The notes beneath the pieces were generated by a model. It did not search any database. It worked only from the letters and a program-made list of their open reading frames with translations, and had not been told where the DNA came from. Positions 16,988 to 25,505 of a DNA stretch of 64,000 nucleotides are shown one piece after another; positions within the stretch are counted from its first letter, which is position 1, and every line of letters begins with the position of its first letter. The DNA lies in assembly GCF_004363095.1 (NCBI RefSeq), contig NZ_SNYO01000002.1:806001-870000 (forward strand), read 5' to 3'. This stretch comes from Actinomycetospora succinea (GTDB lineage: Bacteria; Actinomycetota; Actinomycetes; Mycobacteriales; Pseudonocardiaceae). The position numbers and the translations under genes are program-made.

Positions 16988-18960
16988 CCCCGGGCCCGCG
17001 ACACCACGTTCTCGAGCGCCTCGGGGTTGCGCAGCGCGTCCTTGCTGACGGCCTTCTCGGCGGGGGTGCCGGCGAGGATGCGCTTGACCGGGACCTCGGA
17101 CTTCTTCCCGTTCAGCGTGCGCGGGACGTCGTCGACGACGAGGAACCGGTCGGGCACGTGGCGCGGGGAGAGCTGGGCGCGCAGGGCCTTCTTGAGCTGC
17201 GACTCGACGTCGGAGAACGCCACGCCCTCGGCGAGCACCACGAAGCACAGCAGCTCGCCGCCGTCGCGGGCGCCCTCGAGGCCCGTGGTGTCGATGACCA
17301 GCGAGTCGAGCACCTCGTCGAACGACTCGACGACCTCGTAGAACTCGGCGGTGCCCATCCGCACCCCGCCGCGGTTGAGCGTCGAGTCGCTGCGGCCGCG
17401 GATGACGCACGAGCCGCGCGGGGTGATGCTGATCCAGTCGCCGTGGCGCCAGATGCCGGGGAAGTCCTCGAAGTACGACTCCCGCATGCGGCTGCCGTCG
17501 GCGTCGTTCCACAGCGTCACGGGCATCGACGGCGTCGGCCGGGTGATCACCAGCTCGCCGACCTCGTCGATCAGCGGGTTGCCCTGCGGGTCGTAGGCCT
17601 CGACCGACGCCCCGAGCGCGCGGCAGGAGATCTCGCCGCGCCACACCGGCACGGTGGGGGCGACGCCCACGAACGCGGCGCAGACGTCGGTGCCGCCGGA
17701 GACCGAGGCGATCTGCACGGGGCCGATCGCGTCGAGGATCCAGTCGAAGCCCTCCGGCGAGAGGGGCGAGCCCGTGGAGCCGACCGCCCGGATCGCCGAC
17801 AGGTCGAACGCGTCCTTGGGCCGCAGGCCGGCCTTGAGGCACGACTGCACGAACGACGCCGACGTCCCGAACAGCGTCACGCCCTCGTCGGCGGCCATCT
17901 TCCAGAGGACGTCGAGGTCGGGGTGGCCCGGGCTGCCGTCGTAGGCGATCACCGTCGAGCCCACGAGGAGCCCGGAGATCAGCAGGTTCCACATCATCCA
18001 GCCGGTGGTGGTGAACCACGTGAACCGGTCGCCGGGACCGAGGTCGTGCTGGAGGGCCAGGGACTTGAGGTGCTCGACGACGATCCCGCCGTGCGAGTGC
18101 ACGATTCCCTTCGGGAGCCCGGTGGTGCCCGAGGAGTAGAGGATCCACAGCGGGTGCTCGAAGGGCACCGGGTCGACCGCGAGCGGGGCGTCGCCGTCCT
18201 GCGTGAACTCCGACCACCGCAGCACGTCGTCGCCGTCGGACCACGCGCCGTCGCCGACGTAGTCGACGCCGACGACCGCGCGCAGGGTCGGCAGCTGCTC
18301 GCGCAGCTCGGCGACGTTCCTGCGGATGTCGTAGGACTTGCCGTTGTAGAGGTAGCCGTCGACGGCCACGAGCACCGACGGCTCGATCTGCGCGAAGCGG
18401 TCGACGACGGCGCGCGCCCCGAAGTCCGGCGAGCACGACGACCACGTCGCGCCGAGCGAGGCGGCGGCGAGGAACGCGACGAGGGTCTCCACGGTGTTCG
18501 GGGACAGCGCCACGACCCGGTCGCCGCGGCCCACGCCGAGCGCGACGAGGCCGGCCCGCGCGCGGGCGACGTCGGCGCGCAGCTCGCCGTAGGTCCGCGC
18601 GACCCGGCGCCCGTCCTCGCGCACCGCGACGATGGCCGGGTCGGCGTCGGCGCCGCCCTCGGACGGCCACAGAGCGTGCTCGGCGTAGTTGAGCGTGGAG
18701 CCCGGGAACCATTCCGCGCCCGGCATGGTCTCGGCGCCGAGGACCTCGCGCGGGGCGTCGTGGAAGCGCACGCCGAGGAAGTCGACGGCGGTCCCCCAGA
18801 AGGCGCGCGGATCGGACGTCGACCATGCCCAGAGCTGCTCGTACGTGTCGACCGTCACCCCGTGCTCCGAGGCCGCCCGCTGCGCGAACGCCGTGATCCG
18901 CGCGTCCCGCACCGTCGTCTCGTCGGGTCGCCAGAGGATCTCGGGCTCGTCGTTGGTCAT
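16984..18960 (-). CDS. Acetoacetyl-CoA synthetase
   Basis: 658 residues, the usual length. This is an ANL-superfamily adenylate-forming enzyme: ATP-binding loop ILYSSGTTGLPKGIVHSHGG, GGTDVC in the adenylate site, hinge GRSDSTLNRGGVRMG, and the C-terminal catalytic Lys segment RTLNGKKSEVPVKRIL. The N-terminus (WRPDETTVRDARITAFAQRA) and the FWGTAVDFLGVRFHDAPREV region distinguish acetoacetyl-CoA synthetase from acetyl-CoA synthetase. It activates acetoacetate for re-use. The start ATG at 18960 lies 17 bases after the end of the upstream methyltransferase gene, so the two are probably one transcript. Confidence 0.9.
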   Translation of the reverse strand: MTNDEPEILWRPDETTVRDARITAFAQRAASEHGVTVDTYEQLWAWSTSDPRAFWGTAVDFLGVRFHDAPREVLGAETMPGAEWFPGSTLNYAEHALWPSEGGADADPAIVAVREDGRRVARTYGELRADVARARAGLVALGVGRGDRVVALSPNTVETLVAFLAAASLGATWSSCSPDFGARAVVDRFAQIEPSVLVAVDGYLYNGKSYDIRRNVAELREQLPTLRAVVGVDYVGDGAWSDGDDVLRWSEFTQDGDAPLAVDPVPFEHPLWILYSSGTTGLPKGIVHSHGGIVVEHLKSLALQHDLGPGDRFTWFTTTGWMMWNLLISGLLVGSTVIAYDGSPGHPDLDVLWKMAADEGVTLFGTSASFVQSCLKAGLRPKDAFDLSAIRAVGSTGSPLSPEGFDWILDAIGPVQIASVSGGTDVCAAFVGVAPTVPVWRGEISCRALGASVEAYDPQGNPLIDEVGELVITRPTPSMPVTLWNDADGSRMRESYFEDFPGIWRHGDWISITPRGSCVIRGRSDSTLNRGGVRMGTAEFYEVVESFDEVLDSLVIDTTGLEGARDGGELLCFVVLAEGVAFSDVESQLKKALRAQLSPRHVPDRFLVVDDVPRTLNGKKSEVPVKRILAGTPAEKAVSKDALRNPEALENVVSRARG

Positions 18961-18976
18961 GGCCCCGTTCTATCCC

Positions 18977-19618
18977 TCAGCGGGCGGTGAGCACCAGCAT
19001 CCGCGCCTCGACGCCGACCCCGCTGCGGTAGGGCGCGAGCTCCGCCGACACGAACGCCACGGTGCCCGCGTCGACGAGGCGGTCGACCTCGGCGCGGTAG
19101 CCGCCGGACTCCCAGACGTCGTCGAGCACCGTGGCGACGATCCACCCCTCGGGCCGGGTGACGCGCGCGAACTCGGCGAGCACCGCCGGGCCGACGTGAC
19201 CGTGCGTGAGCGTGCCCACGCAGACGACGACGTCGTAGACGTCCGCGTCCGTGGGCAGCGCCTGCGTGAGGTCGACGGGCTCCAGCGAGCGGTACGCACC
19301 GGTCGCGCGGGCCTGCTCGAGCATGCCCTCGGAGACGTCCATCCCGTCGATCACCCGGACCCCGCGCTCGGCGAGCGCCGCCCCGACCAGACCCGTGCCG
19401 CAGCCGGCGTCGAGCACGGTGACGTCGGGGCCGGCGACGCGCACGACGGTCTCGGCGGCGAGGACCGGGGCGACGTAGCCCTGGCTCTCCCCGGCGAGGT
19501 CGGCGTCGTACTCGCTCGCCCACTCGTCGTACAGCGCGCGGGCGTCGTCCGGGCTGCCGAGGCGGTAGGCCCGCTCGACGTAGGGGTTGTCGCCGGACGG
19601 GGTGGTGGGTTCGGTCAT
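18977..19618 (-). CDS. Class I SAM-dependent methyltransferase
   Basis: 213 residues. Motif I is VTVLDAGCGTGLVGAALAERG; the post-I acidic residue is in VIDGMDVSEGML, and motif IV is DVVVCVGTLTHGHV. The N-terminal ERAYRLGSPDDARALYDEWASEYD resembles the Williams-Beuren-like small-molecule methyltransferase group. Substrate unknown. It precedes the acetoacetyl-CoA synthetase on the same strand by 16 bases. Confidence 0.85.
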   Translation of the reverse strand: MTEPTTPSGDNPYVERAYRLGSPDDARALYDEWASEYDADLAGESQGYVAPVLAAETVVRVAGPDVTVLDAGCGTGLVGAALAERGVRVIDGMDVSEGMLEQARATGAYRSLEPVDLTQALPTDADVYDVVVCVGTLTHGHVGPAVLAEFARVTRPEGWIVATVLDDVWESGGYRAEVDRLVDAGTVAFVSAELAPYRSGVGVEARMLVLTAR

Positions 19619-19636
19619 GGCTCGGCAGTCTTCTAC

Positions 19637-19676
19637 GTGAGCGAAATTCCCGGCTATACCCGGGAATTTCGCTCAC
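19637..19676. repeat. GTGAGC...CTATAC...GCTCAC hairpin, copy 3
   Basis: Perfect 17-base arms (GTGAGCGAAATTCCCGG and its complement) with a six-base CTATAC loop. Unlike the other copies it lies between two divergent genes, upstream of the methyltransferase and the MFS gene, so a terminator role is less obvious here. Confidence 0.8.
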
Positions 19677-19795
19677 ATAGAGTCGGGGACGTGCAGAACC
19701 TCTTCCGCCGCCGCTGACCGGGGACCCCGCGCCCGACGCGGGTCCCTCGCGGGTTCGGTGCCCGGGTCGTCGCCGTCGAGGCGCTCGGCCAGTTC

Positions 19796-20899
19796 GTGCC
19801 GCTCTACCCGCTCTACGCCCTGCTCTTCGCCGACCACGGCCTGTCCGACGCGGCGATCTCGGCGCTGTTCGCGCTGTGGTCGGTGACCACGCTGCTCCTC
19901 GAGGTGCCCTCGGGCGCCTGGGCCGACGTCAGCTCGCGGGCCCGGATGCTCGCGGCCTCGGGCGCCCTGTCGGCCGCGGCGTTCGCGCTGTGGGTCCTGG
20001 TCCCGAGCACGCCGGTGTTCGCGGTCGGCTTCGTGCTCTGGGGCGTGGCGGGCGCGATGAGCTCCGGCACCCTCGAGGCGCTGACGTACGACGCGCTCGC
20101 CCGGTGGGACGCGACCGGGCGGTACGCGACGCTCATGGGCCGCGCCCGCGCCGGCTACCTCGCCGCCACGCTCGGGGCGACCGCGCTCGCCGCGCCGCTG
20201 GTCCCGGTCGGGGGCTACGTGCTGCCCGGTCTCGTCGGGGCCGGCGCCTCGCTGGCCGGCGCGGCCCTCGCGCTGACGCTGCCCGAGGAGGAGCGCCCGC
20301 GACGGGTCCGCGGCACGGCCCGGCACGCGCTCGCCGACTGGTGGGCGACGCTGCGCGAGGGCGTCGGCGAGGTCTCGCGGACCGCCCTGCTGCGCCGGGC
20401 CGTGATCACCACGGCCCTGCTCACCGGCCTCATGGCGCTCGACGAGTACCTGCCCCTGCTCGCCGCCGCGCACGGGGCGACGCCGGCGGTGGCCGCGCTC
20501 GCGCTGACCGGCGTCGGCATCGCCGAGTCGGTGTGCGCCGCCCTCGCGGGGCGGGTCGCCCGGGCGCGCGGGCCGGTGCTGGGCGGGCTCCTGGGGCTCG
20601 CGGCCGTCGCGGTCGGCGCCGGGGCCCTGCTGCCGCTGGGTCCGGGGTTCGCGCTGATCGCCGTCGGCTGGGGCGTGCTCCAGATGCTCCTGGTCGTCGT
20701 CGAGACCCGGGTGCAGGACGCCGTCGAGGGCGACGCGCGCGCCACCGTGACGTCGGTGGCCGGGCTCGGCTCGGAGGCCGTCGCGCTCGGGGTGCTCGCC
20801 GCGATCGCCGCGGGATCGGTCGGATTCGCGCTCCCGGTGCTGGTCGCCGCCCTGACCGTCCCCCTTCTGGTGGTCGCGGTGCTCGTGGGGCGACAGTGA
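19796..20899 (+). CDS. MFS transporter, 5' end probably disrupted
   Basis: 367 residues from the only usable in-frame start. The first intramolecular MFS loop signature is visible (SVTTLLLEVPSGAWADVSSRARML), followed by about ten hydrophobic helices. Homology-like sequence (GFGARVVAVEALGQFVPLYPLYALL) continues upstream of the GTG at 19796 without a start codon, and the frame meets a stop at 19715. A GTG at 19691 (VQNLFRRR, then stop) would be a sensible original start. So either the gene has suffered frameshifts between about 19712 and 19755 or the assembly has an error. Substrate unknown. Confidence 0.7.
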   Translation: MPLYPLYALLFADHGLSDAAISALFALWSVTTLLLEVPSGAWADVSSRARMLAASGALSAAAFALWVLVPSTPVFAVGFVLWGVAGAMSSGTLEALTYDALARWDATGRYATLMGRARAGYLAATLGATALAAPLVPVGGYVLPGLVGAGASLAGAALALTLPEEERPRRVRGTARHALADWWATLREGVGEVSRTALLRRAVITTALLTGLMALDEYLPLLAAAHGATPAVAALALTGVGIAESVCAALAGRVARARGPVLGGLLGLAAVAVGAGALLPLGPGFALIAVGWGVLQMLLVVVETRVQDAVEGDARATVTSVAGLGSEAVALGVLAAIAAGSVGFALPVLVAALTVPLLVVAVLVGRQ

Positions 20900-20928
20900 C
20901 CGTCCGGGTCTGGCCGAACCCGGACGGT
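20899..20928 (+). terminator. Terminator-like stem-loop after the MFS gene
   Basis: Perfect 11-base inverted repeat ACCGTCCGGGT / ACCCGGACGGT with an eight-base loop, beginning at the last base of the MFS stop codon. No T-run follows, which is normal for high-GC actinomycetes. Confidence 0.6.
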
Positions 20929-20973
20929 GCCTGTCATATTCGTCACGATCCGAACCCGACGAAGGGGGCCGGC

Positions 20974-21402
20974 ATGCGCATCGCGGACCTGCTCGCACGG
21001 AAGGGCACGGCGGTGCTCACCGTCCCGCCCGACGCCCCGATCTCGCAGCTGCTCTCGGTGCTCGCCGAGCGCAACGTCGGCGCCGCCGTCGTCGTCGAGG
21101 GCGACCGGATCGCCGGGATCGTCTCGGAGCGCGACGTGGTGCGCCACCTGCACTCCCGCGGCGCCGAGCTCCTCGGGGTGCCGATCGCGGAGATCATGAC
21201 GACGGTGGTGGCGACGTGCCGCCGCGGCGACGAGCTCCAGGCGCTGAGCCGCACCATGACCGAGCGGCGCATCCGGCACATCCCGGTGGTCGACGACCAG
21301 GACCGCCTGGCCGGGATCGTCAGCATCGGCGACGTGGTCAAGAGCCGGATCGACCAGCTCGAGGAGCACCGCGACCAGCTCGAGGCCTACATCTCGGGCT
21401 AG
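20974..21402 (+). CDS. CBS-domain pair protein
   Basis: 142 residues consisting of two CBS motifs (about 10-65 and 72-130), a complete Bateman module. The first contains ISQLLSVLAERNVGAAVVVEGDRIAGIVSERDVVRHL, the second MTERRIRHIPVVDDQDRLAGIVSIGDVVKSRI. Such stand-alone modules bind adenine nucleotides (AMP, ATP, NADH). The C-terminal helix (DQLEEHRDQLEAYISG) is a short coiled coil also found in related proteins. AGGGGG lies eight bases before the ATG. A CATATT at 20936, just upstream, could be part of a -10 box. Confidence 0.88.
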   Translation: MRIADLLARKGTAVLTVPPDAPISQLLSVLAERNVGAAVVVEGDRIAGIVSERDVVRHLHSRGAELLGVPIAEIMTTVVATCRRGDELQALSRTMTERRIRHIPVVDDQDRLAGIVSIGDVVKSRIDQLEEHRDQLEAYISG

Positions 21403-21444
21403 CGGCGGCCGGTTCGCCGCGGGCGCACCGGGTACGCGACCCGT

Positions 21445-22419
21445 ATGGAGACCACGAGGCTGGGCAAGACGGATCTGCAGGTGTCGCGCATCGCGTTCGG
21501 GACGTGGCAGGTCTCGGGCGAGTGGGGTTCCTACGACGCCGACCAGGCCCAGCGCGCCATCCGCCACGCGCTGGACCTGGGCGTGAACTTCTTCGACACC
21601 GCGCAGGCCTACGGGTTCGGGCAGGCCGAGGAGGTCCTCGCCAACGCGCTGCGCGGCGAGCTGGACCGCGACCGGGACTCGGTCGTCATCGCCACCAAGG
21701 GCGGCATCAACCCCGGGACCGACCGCCCCCGCGACTCGCGGCGCGAATGGCTGCGCAGCGGCGTCGAGTCCTCGCTCAAGGCCATGAAGATCGACCACAT
21801 CGACCTCTACCAGGTGCACTGGCCCGACACGGACACGCCGTTCGCCGACACCGCCGGCTACCTCCAGGAGCTGGTCGACGAGGGCAAGATCCGCCACGTC
21901 GGGGTGTCGAACTACGACGCCGACCAGATGGCCGCCTTCGACACGAAGCGGCCGGTGGAGACGCTGCAGCCGCCGTACCACCTGTTCCGCCGGGGCATCG
22001 AGGACGACGTCCTGCCCTACGTGCGCCGGAACGACATCGGCACGCTGGTCTACAGCCCGCTCGGCTCGGGGCTGCTCACCGGCACCCTGACCACCGACTC
22101 CACCTTCGAGGACGACGACTGGCGCTCCCAGTCCTCGGCGTTCCGCGGGGAGGACCTCCGCACGAACCTCGAGGTCGTCGAGCGGCTGAAGTCGTTCGCG
22201 GCCGACAAGGGCTGCGAGGTCTCCCAGCTCGCGATCGCCTGGGTCCTCGCGCAGGAGGGCATCGACGTCGCGATCGTCGGCGCCCGCTCGGAGCGCAACA
22301 TCGAGCGCTCGCTGGCCGCGGTCGACGTGCGGCTGACCAGCGACGACCTCGCCGAGATCGAGAAGATCACCGCCGACGGCGTGCAGGTCGGGGGCGCCGC
22401 CCCCGAGGGCGTGGCCTGA
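21445..22419 (+). CDS. Aldo/keto reductase
   Basis: 324 residues. Catalytic residues: Asp and Tyr in FFDTAQAYGFG, Lys in VIATKGGI, His in DLYQVHWPDTDTPF. C-terminal cofactor segment: DVAIVGARSERNIERSLAAV. It belongs to the YhdN/AKR11-like group, distinct from the enzyme at 2854-3846. It should reduce or oxidise small carbonyl substrates with NADP(H). It stands as a monocistronic gene after the CBS protein. Confidence 0.9.
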   Translation: METTRLGKTDLQVSRIAFGTWQVSGEWGSYDADQAQRAIRHALDLGVNFFDTAQAYGFGQAEEVLANALRGELDRDRDSVVIATKGGINPGTDRPRDSRREWLRSGVESSLKAMKIDHIDLYQVHWPDTDTPFADTAGYLQELVDEGKIRHVGVSNYDADQMAAFDTKRPVETLQPPYHLFRRGIEDDVLPYVRRNDIGTLVYSPLGSGLLTGTLTTDSTFEDDDWRSQSSAFRGEDLRTNLEVVERLKSFAADKGCEVSQLAIAWVLAQEGIDVAIVGARSERNIERSLAAVDVRLTSDDLAEIEKITADGVQVGGAAPEGVA

Positions 22420-22524
22420 GGGTCGGTGGCGACGGCGCGGAGCCGGACGAGCACCCAACGTAGTCCTTGTTCAGGATCACGTGGTCGCTCTACCGTACGA
22501 CGGGTCCCGACGAAGGAGCACCCG

Positions 22525-22908
22525 ATGACCGCGTCCACCGCCACCACCGTCACCAACATCGGCGTCGCCATGTTCACCGTCGCCGACCAGGACGCCGCCA
22601 TCGCCTTCTACACCGACACCCTCGGGTGGGAGCTGCGCGGCGACACCCGCTTCGGCGAGGACCAGGCCGACCGCTGGGTCGAGGTCGCCCCGCCGGGCTC
22701 CGCCGCGCGGCTCGCGCTCAACCCGCCCATGGGCAACGAGCCCGGCGGTGGCGGCATCGGCGTCGAGACCCCGGACGTGCGCGCCGAGCACGCGCGCCTG
22801 CTGGCCGCCGGGGTCGACGTCGACGACGTCATGGACGCGCCGGGCGCCCCGACGCTGTTCATGATGCGCGACCCCGACGGCAACCACCTCGCCGTCGTCC
22901 AGATGTGA
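22525..22908 (+). CDS. VOC (glyoxalase/bleomycin-resistance) superfamily protein
   Basis: 127 residues, two beta-alpha-beta-beta-beta modules. Typical elements are FTVADQDAAIAFYTDTLGWELRGDTRFGEDQADRWVEVAPP and the end FMMRDPDGNHLAVVQM. The final Asn-His/Glu-type position is degenerate, so metal use is uncertain. Many homologues are annotated only as glyoxalase-like. AAGGAG is nine bases before the ATG at 22525, which decides the start. A strong terminator follows. Confidence 0.85.
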   Translation: MTASTATTVTNIGVAMFTVADQDAAIAFYTDTLGWELRGDTRFGEDQADRWVEVAPPGSAARLALNPPMGNEPGGGGIGVETPDVRAEHARLLAAGVDVDDVMDAPGAPTLFMMRDPDGNHLAVVQM

Positions 22909-22911
22909 GGA

Positions 22912-22944
22912 GCGGGGTGGCCCGCGCGTGACGGGCCACCCCGC
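22912..22944. terminator. Bidirectional terminator
   Basis: Perfect 13-base stem GCGGGGTGGCCCG / CGGGCCACCCCGC with a seven-base loop, placed between the convergent VOC gene (ends 22908) and glycosyltransferase gene (ends 22951). Confidence 0.75.
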
Positions 22945-22950
22945 CGGCCC

Positions 22951-24114
22951 TCACGCCAGCTCGGCCTCCACGACGTCGGCGGCTCGCGACGCCCCGCCCG
23001 CGCGACGGATCGCGTCGCGCTGCTCGGCGAGGCGCGCCGCGACGTCGTCGGACGAGGTGAGCGCGAGGAGGGCCTCGCGCAGCGCCGCGGGCGTGGCGTC
23101 CTCGGTCGCGATCGTGCGGGCGACGCCGAGCTGCTCGAGCAGCGCGGCGTTGCCGAACTGGTCGACGCCCTGCGGGATCGCGATCATCGGGACGCCCTGG
23201 TAGAGCCCCTCGGAGCACCCGCCCATGCCGGCGTGGGTGACGAACGCGCTCGCGCGCCCGAGCACGCCGAGCTGGGGCACCCAGCGGTGCGCGGTGACGG
23301 TCGCCGGCAGCTCGCCGAGGTCCGCGAGGTCGATGTGCGGGCCGATCGCCAGCACCACCTCCCAGCCCAGCGGCGCGAACGCCTCGACGCAGGCGCGGAA
23401 CGTGTCGGGCCGGTCGTGGTACGCCGACCCGAACGACACGAGGACGAGCGGGCGCTCCGAGGCCGGCCACTCCTCCTGCGCCGCGCGCCGCGCGAGGTCC
23501 GGGCCGACGAACGTGTAGATCGTCTCGTCGACCTTGTCCGCGAACGGCTGTAGCGCCCGCGGGATCTCGACGATCGAGCGCCGCGGTCGCCCGACGAACT
23601 GCTCGGGCTCGTCGTCGATCCCGAGCCCCGCGAGCCACGTGCCGAACCGCGCGAGGTACGCCCGGTACTCGGCGGTGTCCCGGAACGCGAGGTCGTCGGC
23701 GAGGTCGGTCTCGAAGCCGTCCCAGGCGACCAGCGCCGGGGAGAGCTGCACGGCGGGGATGCCGAAGCGGCGCGCGATGACGATCGCCGGGTAGCCGCCG
23801 ATGTCGTAGAGCGCGACGTCGGGGACGTCGTCACCCAGCGCCTCGGCGATCTGCGGCAGGGACTGCACCGCCTCGTCGAGGAAGAGCGCGGTGCCGGCGA
23901 CCGGGTCGGTCGGCCACTGCTCGCCCCGACTCTGGTCGGGCAGGACCGACGTGTGGACCAGCGGCGTCGCGCCGGTGGCCGCGACCGTGTCGGCGAACGT
24001 GGCGGGGATCGCGTAGCTGACCCGGTGGCCGCGCCGGACGAGCTCGGCGATCACGGGCAGGTGGGGGTTGGTGTGGCCGTGCGCGGCGACGCCGACCATG
24101 AGGACGTGGGCCAT
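22951..24114 (-). CDS. UDP-glycosyltransferase, macrolide-glycosyltransferase (MGT) type
   Basis: 387 residues, GT1 family, GT-B fold. The N-terminal half begins HVLMVGVAAHGHTNPHLPVIAELVRRGHRVSYAIP, with the catalytic His in the AAHGH segment. The C-terminal donor-binding motif is WVPQLGVLGRASAFVTHAGMGGCSEGLYQGVPMIAIPQGVDQFGNA. It is close to the macrolide glycosyltransferases (OleD-type) that inactivate antibiotics by glucosylation, so self-protection, resistance or natural-product tailoring are possible roles. No biosynthetic cluster is visible beside it. Start ATG at 24114 follows GGAG by six bases. Confidence 0.88.
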   Translation of the reverse strand: MAHVLMVGVAAHGHTNPHLPVIAELVRRGHRVSYAIPATFADTVAATGATPLVHTSVLPDQSRGEQWPTDPVAGTALFLDEAVQSLPQIAEALGDDVPDVALYDIGGYPAIVIARRFGIPAVQLSPALVAWDGFETDLADDLAFRDTAEYRAYLARFGTWLAGLGIDDEPEQFVGRPRRSIVEIPRALQPFADKVDETIYTFVGPDLARRAAQEEWPASERPLVLVSFGSAYHDRPDTFRACVEAFAPLGWEVVLAIGPHIDLADLGELPATVTAHRWVPQLGVLGRASAFVTHAGMGGCSEGLYQGVPMIAIPQGVDQFGNAALLEQLGVARTIATEDATPAALREALLALTSSDDVAARLAEQRDAIRRAGGASRAADVVEAELA

Positions 24115-24224
24115 CGAGGACTCCAGGAGCAAAGAGGGTGGACGAGGACGGGCGGAGCCGGGGCTCGTCAGCCGTAGAGCTGCTGGATCACGGTGGGGAC
24201 GTTATCGCCCCCGACGACCGGTTT

Positions 24225-24524
24225 TCATCGGTCCGGCAGCGCGAACTGGATGCGGTCGATCGACTCCGCGATCGGGGCGAAGAGCTCGCGCCGGATGCGG
24301 TTGTGCTCCGGGTCGGCGTCGTAGATCCGGTAGGCCTCCTCGGAGACGAAGTCCGCGGTCAGCGCGAAGTGCGCGTTGCCCTCGCGCAGACCCCGGTCCC
24401 GGCCCCCGACGAGGCGGAAGTCGACGCCCTCGACGGTCAGGTCGCGCAGCGCCTGGATCGCGGCCTCCACCTGCTCGGCCGGCACACCCTCGCGGACACG
24501 GCCCACCACCACGTTGCGGATCAT
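24225..24524 (-). CDS. Dabb (stress-responsive A/B barrel) family protein
   Basis: 99 residues, one dimeric alpha-beta barrel domain: MIRNVVVGRVREGVPAEQVEAAIQALRDL, then FRLVGGRDRGLREGNAHFALTADFVSEEAYRIYDADPEHNRI. Small proteins of this type include olivetolic-acid-cyclase-like enzymes, but many have no known activity. Its ATG overlaps the stop of the upstream GntR-TetR regulator gene (ATGA), so it is co-translated with that regulator. Confidence 0.85.
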   Translation of the reverse strand: MIRNVVVGRVREGVPAEQVEAAIQALRDLTVEGVDFRLVGGRDRGLREGNAHFALTADFVSEEAYRIYDADPEHNRIRRELFAPIAESIDRIQFALPDR

Positions 24525-25405
24525 CGCCCGATCCTCTCGAACCCGTCGAGCAGGGTGGTGAGGCCCGTGTCGAAGATGCGCTGCAGGTCGTAGGGGTAGT
24601 CGCCGACGCGGCGCAGCGCCGGGCCGCCGTGGCGGCGCAGGGCCTCGCGCAGCGCGGGGTCGCGGTCGGCCCACGTGTCGGCGTCGAGCCCGGTGTCGGC
24701 CGCGGCGTCGAGCTCGGCGGCGAGGTCGACGGCCATGCCGCGCACGAAGCTGGTCAGGACGACGTGCAGGTCGAAGCGCGTCACGGGGTCGTCGACGATC
24801 TCCTCGAGCGCCGCCAGCTCGGCGTCGGCGAGGCGCAGCAGGGCGGGCGAGGCCTGCGGGCGGCTCAGCGACAGGGCGCGCGCGAGCCACGGGTGCCGGC
24901 CGTGGATCCGCCACTGCCGCCGCGCGAGCGCCTCCAGCCGCGCCCGCCAGGGCCCCGGCGCCGACGGCAGCGCGGCGGCGGCGAACACCGCGTCGATCAT
25001 GCGGACCAGCAGGTCGTCCTTGCCGCGCACCAGCCGGTACAGCGACATCGTCGGCACCCCGAGCGTCGCCGCCACGCGCCGCATCGAGAGCACCGCGAGC
25101 CCCTCGGCGTCGGCGAGCGCGATCGCGACCGCCACGACGTCCTCGGTGGTCGCGTCGGGGCCCATCCGGTGAGGCGCCGTCGGCGACGTCGGCTCGGCCA
25201 CCACCGACCCCACGCGCGACACCGTCCGTGTCCAGCCGTGGTCGCGCAGCAGCGTCAGGGCGCGCGCCGCGGTGGACGGCGCCACCCGGTGCTCGGTGGC
25301 CAGCGCGCGCGTCGAGGGCAGGCGGTCGCCCGGGGCGAGGTCGCCGTCGACGATCCGGGAGCGCAGCTCCGCGGCGATCCGCGCGGACGGGAGGTCGTCG
25401 TCCAC
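24521..25405 (-). CDS. Hybrid regulator: GntR-type DNA-binding domain fused to a TetR-type module
   Basis: 294 residues from a GTG at 25405 with GGGAGG seven bases upstream. Residues 1-70 are a winged helix of the GntR family (ARIAAELRSRIVDGDLAPGDRLPSTRALATEHRVAPSTAARALTLLRDHGWTRT). From about residue 80 a second, TetR-like helix-turn-helix follows (TEDVVAVAIALADAEGLAVLSMRRVAATLGVPTMSLYRLVRGKDDLLVRMIDAVF) with a TetR C-terminal ligand domain. The protein thus has two DNA-binding units. It is divergent from the flavin monooxygenase at 25506 across 100 bases and is probably its regulator. Confidence 0.85.
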   Translation of the reverse strand: MDDDLPSARIAAELRSRIVDGDLAPGDRLPSTRALATEHRVAPSTAARALTLLRDHGWTRTVSRVGSVVAEPTSPTAPHRMGPDATTEDVVAVAIALADAEGLAVLSMRRVAATLGVPTMSLYRLVRGKDDLLVRMIDAVFAAAALPSAPGPWRARLEALARRQWRIHGRHPWLARALSLSRPQASPALLRLADAELAALEEIVDDPVTRFDLHVVLTSFVRGMAVDLAAELDAAADTGLDADTWADRDPALREALRRHGGPALRRVGDYPYDLQRIFDTGLTTLLDGFERIGR

Positions 25406-25505
25406 CGTGCCCTCCCTGTGCTGCCTGTGCCGGGACAGATCGGTAGGGACCCTGATCTCGGAGGCAGATTCCCTGCTCGTACACCGTATCCGAGGAGGAG
25501 CCCCC

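Noticed and set aside
24115-24224. Possible coding remnant ending VPTVIQQLYG on the minus strand
   Set aside because: Only about 11 codons look protein-like and no gene can be reconstructed from them.
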